Of a DNA stretch of 8,880 nucleotides, positions 1-6,002 are shown one piece after another. Numbering within the stretch: position 1 is the stretch's first letter; every line of letters begins with the position of its first letter. The notes beneath the pieces were generated by a model. That model saw nothing but the letters and a program-made list of their open reading frames with translations, did not search any database and was not told where the DNA came from. The position numbers and the translations under genes were made by a program. The DNA is from Candidatus Levyibacteriota bacterium. Its GTDB lineage: Bacteria > Patescibacteriota > Microgenomatia > Levybacterales > UBA12049. The stretch lies in contig JACOXV010000062.1 of assembly GCA_016182225.1 (NCBI GenBank), forward strand, positions 8,153-17,032, written 5' to 3'.

Positions 1-399
1 CTTGACGGTTTGGACAGAAACACTAAAATGACTGACAAAAGCATAGTAGAGGAAAATGTAGACTATTATCGAAAGGAGCCCTCCGTTAAAACGAGAATAG
101 TACCCCCAAAGAGAAACATACTGATCCATGGACATAACAGTGGATACGATGTGTGATATGAGGAATAATAGAATTGGAATATCCAGAGGAGTTCTTTGAA
201 TTTTAAATTCTTTTGTCGCAATCGCTTTCGTTCCCCAAAAAAATGCAATCAATATTGTAATAGCAAAAGCGACCCACATTTTATTAAATTCGAAAAGCTC
301 CGATGTGTTGCCGGTAAAAACAATAGGTACTAAAAAGAACAAAGCGTAGAAAAGATATTCAATTGCGCGATTGGCTATAGAGGAGATTCGATTTACCAT
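1..399 (-). CDS. O-antigen ligase/polymerase-like membrane protein, N-terminal part (runs off the window)
   Basis: An open frame of 133 codons reads on the minus strand from ATG at 399-397 to the window edge. A TGA stop lies two codons upstream of that ATG, so this is the most upstream possible ATG. The protein is strongly hydrophobic. A first membrane segment is near residues 14-27 (YLFYALFFLVPIVF) and a second near 41-54 (MWVAFAITILIAFF). A third is near 71-82, and a fourth starts after the motif WGYYSRFNGG (about residues 95-104), running through LLSIIVYIFLYYAF. The sequence between the second and third segments (IQRTPLDIPILLF) and the WGYYSRFNGG motif resemble N-termini of O-antigen ligase family proteins common in Microgenomates genomes. 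Such proteins polymerise or transfer surface glycans at the membrane, but the catalytic periplasmic loop is outside the window, so the exact role is open. No Shine-Dalgarno sequence precedes the start. It is transcribed divergently from mreB. Confidence 0.72.
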   Translation of the reverse strand, partial: MVNRISSIANRAIEYLFYALFFLVPIVFTGNTSELFEFNKMWVAFAITILIAFFWGTKAIATKEFKIQRTPLDIPILLFLISHIVSTVMSMDQYVSLWGYYSRFNGGLLSIIVYIFLYYAFVSHFSVSVQTVK

Positions 400-415
400 T
401 GATCAATATATATTA

Positions 416-431
416 TCAAAATATTGTACCA
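416..431 (-). promoter_or_regulatory. Extended -10 promoter for the minus-strand membrane protein gene
   Basis: On the minus strand, TGGTACAAT (431-423) gives an extended -10 (TG-N plus TACAAT at 428-423). No good -35 is visible at 16-18 bp; the bases there are GCAATC or similar. The predicted start of transcription is near 416, giving a leader of about 17 nt with no Shine-Dalgarno sequence. A weaker alternative -10, GATAAT at 417-412, would give an even shorter leader. Confidence 0.45.
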
Positions 432-438
432 TATGTTT

Positions 439-565
439 GCGGTGAGATTGCCAGTTGAACCCGGGGTCCTGCCAGATGTTTCCCTCTCCGCCAGTGCTCT
501 TTCAACTTCGTTGAATATGCGCGCTGTCGGGAGCCCTTCCACTTCTGTCACCCCTCGCTTATTGC
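439..565. repeat. GC-rich imperfect palindromic element between divergent promoters (copy A)
   Basis: This stretch is clearly more GC-rich than its AT-rich surroundings and fills most of the intergenic region. It has a perfect small hairpin at its core, TTCAAC-TTC-GTTGAA (plus strand, near 503-517). Around it are weaker inverted matches, for example CCGCCAGTG on the left against CGCTGTCGGG on the right. Its left end (GGTGAGATTGCCAGT) matches 12 of 15 bases with GCTGAGGTCGCTAGT at 5087 in dprA. Its right end (CACCCCTCGCTTA) resembles the right end of that dprA insertion. I therefore treat both as diverged copies of one mobile palindromic element. A 61-codon minus-strand frame through it has no sign of being a gene. 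One end abuts the -10 of the minus-strand gene and the other overlaps the -35 of mreB. Confidence 0.55.
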
Positions 566-589
566 AAAAATCAGTCAAGATGCTAGAAT
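562..589 (+). promoter_or_regulatory. Promoter of the mreBCD-mrdA operon
   Basis: TTGCAA (562-567) and TAGAAT (584-589) are spaced by 16 bp, and TGC directly before the -10 makes it an extended -10 (TGCTAGAAT). The expected transcription start is near 596-600, at or just before the mreB ATG at 600. The message would then be leaderless or nearly so. The first bases of the -35 box coincide with the right end of the palindromic element. Confidence 0.55.
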
Positions 590-599
590 AAATCCACTC

Positions 600-1679
600 A
601 TGCTTAGCAAAGTTTTTTCTTTATTTTCTCATGATATTGGCATAGATCTAGGAACCGCTAACACCCTCGTTTTTGTACGCGGAAAAGGAGTAATCATAAG
701 AGAGCCATCAATTGTAGCAATCCATAAAAAAACTAAAAAAGTAATAGCAATAGGATCCGAAGCGAAAAAAATGCTTGGGAAAACTCCTGAAAATATCCTT
801 ACGGTTAAGCCGCTTAAAGGCGGGGTAATTTCAGACTTTGACGCAACAAGCTCAATGATAAATAGATTCATTCAAGCAATACATGAAGTTGGCTCTGCGT
901 TGCCGGTGGGATTTTCCAGACCCAGAGTTGTAATAGGAATTCCCTCATCTGTTACAGAAGTTGAAAGAAGAGCGGTCTGGGAAGCAGCTTTATCCGCCGG
1001 AGCGAGAGAAGCATTTCTTATAGAAGAGCCGATGGCAGCTGCGATTGGAGAAGGACTTTCGATTTTTCAGCCCACTGGAAAGATGGTTGTCGATATAGGC
1101 GGAGGGACTACGGAAATAGCAGTGATTTCACTTGGCGGAATAGTTGTTTCAAAATCTTTAAGACTTGCAGGAGACGAAATGGATGTGGCGATAGCCCATT
1201 ACATAAGACTTCGCCACGGCGTCTTACTTGGAGAAAAAACAGTTGAGGATCTTAAAATAAAATTGGGAAGCGCATATGAAAAAACTACAAAAAAAACAAA
1301 AGATGAGCTACCAAAAAGAGAAAAAATAGCAATAGTTCGCGGAAGAGATCTGGAAACAGGGCTTCCTAAGAGTCTAAAAATTACAGAAGTTGAAGTTAGG
1401 GAAGCTTTAGCCCCGGTGATCGCAAAGATTGTGGATGCTGTGGCAGATATTCTGGAAGAATCCCCACCCGAGTTGACGGCAGATATTCTGGAACAGGGTA
1501 TTCTTTTAACAGGAGGAGGATCCCAGCTTTTTGGACTGGACCATTTAATAGTAGAGAGAACCCATATTCCGGTTATTCGATCTGATGATCCGCTCACTTC
1601 TGTAGTCAGGGGGACAGGAAAAGTGCTTGAAGATCAGTCACTTTTGGATAGAGTAAAAGTAATTGGCGGACTAAAGTAA
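600..1679 (+). CDS. mreB: Rod shape-determining protein MreB (bacterial actin)
   Basis: The 359-residue protein has the full actin/Hsp70-type ATPase layout and the normal length of MreB. The N-terminal amphipathic stretch MLSKVFSLF suits membrane attachment. Phosphate-1 loop GIDLGTANT lies at 14-22, VTEVERRA with the likely catalytic Glu120 at 118-125, LIEEPMAAAIG at 140-150, phosphate-2 loop VDIGGGTTE at 164-172, and adenosine motif LTGGGSQL at 303-310. MreB polymerises under the inner membrane and positions the elongation machinery with MreC, MreD, RodA and PBP2. The loop at about 227-243 is lysine-rich (EKTTKKTKDELPK) and somewhat longer than in typical MreB. It is the first gene of a tight operon. 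There is no Shine-Dalgarno sequence before the ATG, which lies about 10 nt after a -10 box. Confidence 0.97.
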   Translation: MLSKVFSLFSHDIGIDLGTANTLVFVRGKGVIIREPSIVAIHKKTKKVIAIGSEAKKMLGKTPENILTVKPLKGGVISDFDATSSMINRFIQAIHEVGSALPVGFSRPRVVIGIPSSVTEVERRAVWEAALSAGAREAFLIEEPMAAAIGEGLSIFQPTGKMVVDIGGGTTEIAVISLGGIVVSKSLRLAGDEMDVAIAHYIRLRHGVLLGEKTVEDLKIKLGSAYEKTTKKTKDELPKREKIAIVRGRDLETGLPKSLKITEVEVREALAPVIAKIVDAVADILEESPPELTADILEQGILLTGGGSQLFGLDHLIVERTHIPVIRSDDPLTSVVRGTGKVLEDQSLLDRVKVIGGLK

Positions 1680-1684
1680 AAAAT

Positions 1685-2497
1685 ATGCAGGAAAAAAATA
1701 TTTCAAAAGGAAGCTTCTTTTTCTTTTCTTTGGTTTCTGTTTTTCTAATATTTCTGTCTGGAAGTTTTTTAGTAAAAGAATCAAAGGCGGAAATAGAAAG
1801 ACTAACCTCGTCTGTCAGAAGTTTTGAATTTTCTCTCATCTCAAAAGCATTCGGTGAATCAGAAAATAGTGCTTATAAAAAATTAGTTTTGGAAAACCAG
1901 CTTCTTCGCCAAAAACTAGTGGATCAGGAGAGGCTAATAAGCGAGAATAAAGCGTTAAAAGATCAATTTCAAATATCATACCCCAAGCCTCAGCGGCTTT
2001 TACCGGCAAAAATAATAGGCAGTCCAAATTTTATCCCGGGAATAAGTATTCCGGAGAGCTTTATAATAGACAGAGGAGAAAAAGACGGAATCAAGGAAGG
2101 AAATGTTTTGGTGTATGAGTCAAATTTGGTGGGAGTTGTTTCGAAAGTTTCTTCTCGTATTGCCAAGGTCGATGTTATCACTTCAATGAATACGTCTTTT
2201 ACGGTAAGAACGGTTTCCGACGATCTTTCAGAGAAATCCGCAATTGGCTTGATAAGGGGAGATGGTAAAAAAGATTTGATTTTGGAAAACGTATTGCTTT
2301 CGGATTCGCTCTTCCCATCTCAGATAGTGGTAACAAAAGGTGATGTATCTGATAAAGAAGGCGGGTACCCACCGGATTTGATAGTGGGAAAAGTTATTTC
2401 GGTAGACAAAAAAGAGAATGAACTTTTTCAAAAGGCACAGATTCAAAGTTTTGTTAATTTCGAAAAACTCACAACAATCTTTGTTGTAGTCCAGTGA
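1685..2497 (+). CDS. mreC: Rod shape-determining protein MreC
   Basis: The 270-residue bitopic protein follows mreB after 5 bp. It has one N-terminal membrane segment (about 11-30, phenylalanine-rich), then a predicted coiled coil (about 60-97, with VLENQLLRQKL). The extracytoplasmic beta-barrel core (about 107-268) follows. Family signatures include FIIDRGEKDGIKEGN (126-140), VTKGD (216-220) and YPPDLIVGKV (228-237). The length is in the usual range for MreC. MreC joins MreB/MreD inside to PBP2 outside and activates PBP2. The stop is TGA, which shows that TGA is not read as glycine in this organism. No clear Shine-Dalgarno sequence precedes the ATG; translation may be coupled to mreB. Confidence 0.95.
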   Translation: MQEKNISKGSFFFFSLVSVFLIFLSGSFLVKESKAEIERLTSSVRSFEFSLISKAFGESENSAYKKLVLENQLLRQKLVDQERLISENKALKDQFQISYPKPQRLLPAKIIGSPNFIPGISIPESFIIDRGEKDGIKEGNVLVYESNLVGVVSKVSSRIAKVDVITSMNTSFTVRTVSDDLSEKSAIGLIRGDGKKDLILENVLLSDSLFPSQIVVTKGDVSDKEGGYPPDLIVGKVISVDKKENELFQKAQIQSFVNFEKLTTIFVVVQ

Positions 2498-2498
2498 T

Positions 2499-2912
2499 AT
2501 GATCTTTGTTCTCTTTGCGAGCCTTATTTTAGTCTTTATAGAAACTGTATTTTTGGAAATTCCCCTCGTTTTTATTTTTCTCTTAAATGTAGCAATTACC
2601 AAACCAAAGTCCTCGATATTTTTATTCAGCTTTTTAGCGGGAATAGCTTTAGATGTCCTTTCAATAAGAGTTTTAGGGACAACCAGCCTCTTTTTCTTAA
2701 TATTCTTCTTTTTATTATTTTTGTATGAGAAGAAATTTGAAATAAGAACTTTTTATTCTGTCTTTGTTTTTTCGCTTATCGGAGGCATTCTCTACGCAAT
2801 TCTTTTTGATTATGGTAATCTTTTATTTCAAGGTTTTATCTCTACAGTTTTTTCTTTAGTTCTTTATAAAATAACCTATCACAAAAAAGACAAAAGTGTG
2901 TTAAGTTATTAA
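2499..2912 (+). CDS. mreD: Rod shape-determining protein MreD
   Basis: The 137-residue, very hydrophobic protein starts one base after the mreC stop. About five membrane segments can be placed: roughly 2-30 (one or two), 38-56, 60-76, 85-104 and 108-123. The MreD-type motif AGIALDVLSIRVLGTTSL (47-64) is present: small residues and a conserved Asp, then G-T before the next helix. A short lysine-rich tail ends the protein. It is a little shorter than many MreD proteins. Position between mreC and mrdA makes the assignment secure despite the family's low sequence conservation. It acts as the integral membrane member of the MreBCD elongasome complex. Confidence 0.88.
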   Translation: MIFVLFASLILVFIETVFLEIPLVFIFLLNVAITKPKSSIFLFSFLAGIALDVLSIRVLGTTSLFFLIFFFLLFLYEKKFEIRTFYSVFVFSLIGGILYAILFDYGNLLFQGFISTVFSLVLYKITYHKKDKSVLSY

Positions 2913-2919
2913 GATTGCT

Positions 2920-4716
2920 ATGACAAAGATAGGAATTGCTTTTCCGGACTTTATTTCCACAGAAAAAATAAAAAGAAGAAAAAATATCGACGGATTTTCA
3001 AAAAGTTTTGGAATTCGCTACAAATTTTTAGCTGCTCTTTTATTAGTATCCATCGCTGTTTTAATATTTCGGATCTTCACTCTCCAGATAATAGAAGGCA
3101 AATATTATAGACTGCTTTCCGACAGCAACAGAATAAAAACGGTCGTTACCCACGCTCCCAGGGGAATTATTACTGACAGAAATGGCAAGCCTCTTGTTAT
3201 AAATGTACCCGGTTTTAGACTGGTCGAAAACGGAAAAACCAGACTTCTCAATCAAGAACAAGCATTAAGTCTTATTTCCGCCGGAAAGAAAGATCTGGAA
3301 ATAGACTCCCTCCGGTACTATCCGGAAAAAGATGCGACAGCGCATGTGTTGGGCTATTTGGGACAGATCACAAAAGAAGAGTTGAGCAGCGAAAAATATT
3401 CAGGTTACAGATCAGGTGATCTCATAGGAGAAATGGGAATTGAAGAGGAGTATGAAGGAATGCTTCGCGGAGTCGACGGGAAGCAATTGGTAGAGATAGA
3501 TAGTAGCGGAAAATCGATAAGAAAGCTTGGTGAGAGTGATCCAATTCCCGGCAGGAATATAAGACTCACTATAGATTTAGGTCTACAAAAAAAAGCATAC
3601 GAAGCAATGCGGGGTGTGAAGAAAGGAGCAGTTATTGTAACAACTCCAAAAGGCGAAGTGTTGGCTTTAATCTCCAAACCAACATTTGACCCCAATCTTT
3701 TTACACAAGACGAGACTTACAAAACTGCAACAGATAGCGCATATAGAGAAGTTGATCAGGTTTTATCAGACGGAGAATCCCAGCCACTTTTAAATCGCGC
3801 GATAGCAGGTCTTTATCCTCCGGGATCCACTTTTAAAATAATCACAGCCGCATCGGGTCTTAATAATAAAATTATAGGAAGAGACTACTCGATTGAAGAT
3901 AAAGGAATTATAAGGGTAGGAGAATTTTCTTTTGCCAACTGGTATTTCACGGGTTACGGCAGAACCGACGGAGTTGTTAATGTGGTAAAAGGACTAGCGC
4001 GTTCAAATGATATTTTCTTTTATGAGCTAGCGGCAAAAATAGGAGTGGACCGTCTTTCTGCAACAGCAAAGGATTTTATGATAGGAGATTTTTCGGGAAT
4101 TGATTTAGCTGGTGGAAGCCGCGGTCTTGTACCAAATCCTTCCTGGAAAGAGAAAGTAATCGGCGAAAAGTGGTACCTTGGGGACACTTATCATTATGGA
4201 ATCGGACAGGGATATCTTCTTTCAACTCCTCTTCACGTAAATTCCTGGGCTCAGACAGTCGCTGCAAAAGGTCAAATGTACTATCCTCATTTATTTAAAG
4301 ATTCTGAAAAAAAAGACAAAACCCTAAAACAAAATTTACTGTCGGAGGGGGCGACAGAACTAATTACCGAAGGAATGATTGGTGCGTGTAAAGAGAATGG
4401 GGTTGCATGGCCTTTATTCAACTTAAAAATTAAAAATCAAAAATTAAAAATAGATGGGAGGAATTTCTTGGAAGTGCCGCAGAGTTCGGTTTCGGGGAAT
4501 TTTAAAGATTATAGACAGGTTGTCCTTGCGTGTAAAACAGGGACAGCCCAGCACGGAGGAGAAAAAACACTTCCTCATGCATGGATAACTCTTTTTGCAC
4601 CTGCCCGGGACCCGCAAATTGTAATTACTGTTTTATCTGAAGAATCAGGAGAAGGAAGTAGTGTTGCTGCACCAATCGCCAAAGAAATTTTAACAGAGTG
4701 GTTTTCTAGAAAATAA
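2920..4716 (+). CDS. mrdA: Penicillin-binding protein 2 (elongation transpeptidase)
   Basis: The 598-residue class B PBP starts 7 bp after mreD. A cytoplasmic N-terminus precedes one membrane anchor (about 35-52). The dimerisation/pedestal domain opens with RGIITDRNG (81-89). The transpeptidase domain runs from about 235 to 590. Active-site motifs are all present: PPGSTFK with nucleophile Ser303, Ser362-Asn-Asp (SxN), and Lys539-Thr-Gly-Thr (KTGT). The motif GIGQGYLLSTPLH is typical of PBP2. It cross-links peptidoglycan during side-wall elongation, with RodA as the usual glycosyltransferase; rodA is not in this window. Residues 501-513 (NLKIKNQKLKIDG) come from an A-rich repeat and look like an in-frame insertion shortly before the KTGT motif. 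No Shine-Dalgarno sequence is visible. Confidence 0.95.
   Translation: MTKIGIAFPDFISTEKIKRRKNIDGFSKSFGIRYKFLAALLLVSIAVLIFRIFTLQIIEGKYYRLLSDSNRIKTVVTHAPRGIITDRNGKPLVINVPGFRLVENGKTRLLNQEQALSLISAGKKDLEIDSLRYYPEKDATAHVLGYLGQITKEELSSEKYSGYRSGDLIGEMGIEEEYEGMLRGVDGKQLVEIDSSGKSIRKLGESDPIPGRNIRLTIDLGLQKKAYEAMRGVKKGAVIVTTPKGEVLALISKPTFDPNLFTQDETYKTATDSAYREVDQVLSDGESQPLLNRAIAGLYPPGSTFKIITAASGLNNKIIGRDYSIEDKGIIRVGEFSFANWYFTGYGRTDGVVNVVKGLARSNDIFFYELAAKIGVDRLSATAKDFMIGDFSGIDLAGGSRGLVPNPSWKEKVIGEKWYLGDTYHYGIGQGYLLSTPLHVNSWAQTVAAKGQMYYPHLFKDSEKKDKTLKQNLLSEGATELITEGMIGACKENGVAWPLFNLKIKNQKLKIDGRNFLEVPQSSVSGNFKDYRQVVLACKTGTAQHGGEKTLPHAWITLFAPARDPQIVITVLSEESGEGSSVAAPIAKEILTEWFSRK
4423..4452 (+). repeat. A-rich low-complexity repeat inside mrdA
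   Basis: The stretch is built from repeats of about 7 bases of the form TAAAAAT or CAAAAAT, and encodes NLKIKNQKLKI (about residues 501-511). Similar A-rich sequence follows the mrdA stop codon (4713-4742) and lies inside topA (6651-6683). It is in frame and adds a lysine-rich segment to a variable loop. Confidence 0.6.
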
Positions 4717-4742
4717 AAAATAAAAAATTAAATCTAAAATCT
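4713..4742 (+). repeat. A-rich repeat in the mrdA-dprA spacer
   Basis: The spacer consists almost entirely of TAAAAAA-type units and ends with AAATCTAAAATCT (4730-4742). That 13-mer occurs again exactly at 6671-6683 in topA; extending to 20 bases (4723-4742 against 6664-6683) gives 19 identities. No promoter, terminator hairpin or Shine-Dalgarno sequence for dprA is evident here. Confidence 0.6.
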
Positions 4743-4750
4743 TAACTTGA

Positions 4751-5947
4751 ATGCTGGAACGAAATTATTATTTGGCCTTTTCAAATTTTTCGGGAGTCGG
4801 GCCAATTAAGTTTGAAAAACTTTTAAAACATTTTGGTTCTGCAGAAAAGGCCTGGAAGGCTCAAAGAGACGAACTCGAACCGATATTAAAACCGGCTTTG
4901 ACGAAAAAGTTTGAAGATTTTCGAAAAGAGTTTGACTTTGATAAATACTTAGAAAAGCTTAAGAAACAAAAGATATTCTTTGTCTGTTTGGCAGATAAAG
5001 AATATCCCGGGCTTTTGAAGAAAATTCCAAATCCTCCAATAGTATTATTCGTCAAGGGCAACGTCAGGGTTCTTTTTACTGACGGCGCTGAGGTCGCTAG
5101 TAAAATTTTCTTGGACTCGGCTTGCCTGCAAAATGCCGTTCCTGCGAAAATTTCACCAGCTTCCCGCGCCTTAACCTCTCGCGCCACTCCTCCGCTTATC
5201 GCTATCGTTGGAACACGCAAAATAAGCACATATGGAAAAAGCATTACTGAATTGTTTGCTGGAAGTTTGGCTAGTTCAGGTTTGATAATTGTTTCCGGTA
5301 TGGCTTTTGGAGTAGACGGCGTTGCACATGCTTCAACTATTGAAGCTGGAGGAAAGACTATTGCTGTTTTGGGAAACGGAGTAGATTTGCCATATCCCAG
5401 GGAAAACCAAAAGCTTTATGAAGAAATTTTGGATAGCGGTGGGGCAGTGGTTTCAGAATTTCCGCCGGGACATCCGCCAAGCGTGGGCAGTTTTCCATCA
5501 AGAAATCGCATAGTTGCGGGACTCTCTGATGGTGTTTTGGTAACAGAAGGAGCGAGTGATTCGGGAAGTTTGATCACCGCAAACTTTGCACTAGGGTTTG
5601 GTCGAAAAGTTTTTGCAGTCCCCGGGCCAATTACCTCATCGCTTTCTGCAGCGCCACTTCGGCTCATCGAAAAAGGAGCCAAGCTTGTAATAACTCCGGA
5701 AGATATCCTAAAAGAACTAAAAGTATCACGAGTATCAGAAGTATCAAAAGTATCAAAGGGAGACGGGAAGGATTTGACGAAGGAGGAAAGTTTGATAATT
5801 GGTCTTTTGGAAAACGAAAATCTTCATTTCGATGAAATATCCAGGAGGCTAAAAATTGATTCGTCAAAGACCGGTACTATTCTTTCTTTACTTGAAATAA
5901 AGGGAATTATAAAAAGCTTGGGAGGGGGGAATTTTTCCCTCGTTTAG
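4751..5947 (+). CDS. dprA: DNA processing protein DprA (Smf), with two in-frame insertions
   Basis: The 398-residue protein binds single-stranded DNA taken up by competent cells and loads RecA on it. An N-terminal helical SAM/HhH-like region (about 1-100, with FSGVGPIKFEKLL) precedes the Rossmann-like core (about 149-325). Core motifs are GTRKISTYG (154-162), SGMAFGVDGVAH (182-193), VLGNGVDLPYPREN (206-219), FPSRNRIVAGLSDG (248-261) and SGSLITANFALG (271-282). A C-terminal winged helix (about 343-398) follows, with LTKEESLIIGLL and DEISRRL. Two parts look inserted: residues about 110-148, from a GC-rich palindromic element, and about 324-336 (VSRVSEVSKVSK), from a 9-bp tandem repeat. Both sit at domain junctions, so the frame and core are intact and the protein could be functional. 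It lies 34 bp after mrdA with no evident promoter, and no Shine-Dalgarno sequence is seen. Confidence 0.95.
   Translation: MLERNYYLAFSNFSGVGPIKFEKLLKHFGSAEKAWKAQRDELEPILKPALTKKFEDFRKEFDFDKYLEKLKKQKIFFVCLADKEYPGLLKKIPNPPIVLFVKGNVRVLFTDGAEVASKIFLDSACLQNAVPAKISPASRALTSRATPPLIAIVGTRKISTYGKSITELFAGSLASSGLIIVSGMAFGVDGVAHASTIEAGGKTIAVLGNGVDLPYPRENQKLYEEILDSGGAVVSEFPPGHPPSVGSFPSRNRIVAGLSDGVLVTEGASDSGSLITANFALGFGRKVFAVPGPITSSLSAAPLRLIEKGAKLVITPEDILKELKVSRVSEVSKVSKGDGKDLTKEESLIIGLLENENLHFDEISRRLKIDSSKTGTILSLLEIKGIIKSLGGGNFSLV
5087..5196. repeat. GC-rich palindromic element inserted in frame in dprA (copy B)
   Basis: The insertion adds about 38 codons (residues about 110-148) between VLFVKGN and IAIVGTR, which are normally separated by only a few residues. 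It has an imperfect hairpin: GTAAAATTTTC (5100-5110) against GAAAATTTCAC (5146-5156), 10 of 11 paired. CGGC (5118-5121) pairs with GCCG (5135-5138), and the flanks GTCGCTA and CAGCTT are partly matched. The left end GCTGAGGTCGCTAGT matches the left end of the intergenic element at 441 in 12 of 15 bases. Boundaries are approximate, and the right edge cannot be separated cleanly from native dprA codons. Confidence 0.6.
5722..5757 (+). repeat. Four 9-bp tandem repeats (AGTATCAAA type) in dprA
   Basis: Four consecutive units read AGTATCACG, AGTATCAGA, AGTATCAAA and AGTATCAAA, followed by GGG. They keep the frame and encode VSRVSEVSKVSK, the linker between the Rossmann core and the winged helix. 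The same unit occurs in both arms of the hairpin at 6306-6371 in topA. Confidence 0.85.
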
Positions 5948-5958
5948 TCCTTTGCCTC

Positions 5959-5989
5959 TTGACAACTCCTGTACAATTTAAAATACACT
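5959..5989 (+). promoter_or_regulatory. Probable topA promoter
   Basis: A perfect -35 TTGACA (5959-5964) is followed, 19 bp on, by TACACT (5984-5989). The spacing is longer than ideal. Another -10-like TACAAT at 5972 is too close (7 bp). Transcription would start near 5996-5998, leaving a leader of about 5-7 nt before the topA ATG at 6003 and no room for a Shine-Dalgarno sequence. Confidence 0.5.
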
Positions 5990-6002
5990 GATTAAATAAA
6001 AT

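Noticed and set aside
393..578. Minus-strand open frame of 61 codons through the intergenic element
   Set aside because: It overlaps the start of the better supported membrane protein gene and lies wholly on the palindromic element. It has no recognisable domain or ribosome site. The partial likeness of its peptide to the minus-strand reading of the dprA insertion is explained by shared DNA.
2495..2497. Alternative genetic code with TGA as glycine
   Set aside because: TGA ends mreC exactly where the family normally ends and one base before mreD; no in-frame TGA occurs inside the conserved genes.
4861..5244. Minus-strand open frame of 127 codons opposite dprA
   Set aside because: It is antisense to the strongly conserved dprA and crosses the inserted element; nothing in it resembles a known protein.
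5972..5977. TACAAT as the -10 of the topA promoter
   Set aside because: It lies only 7 bp from the TTGACA, too close to be used with it; it might act alone but lacks an extended -10 TG.
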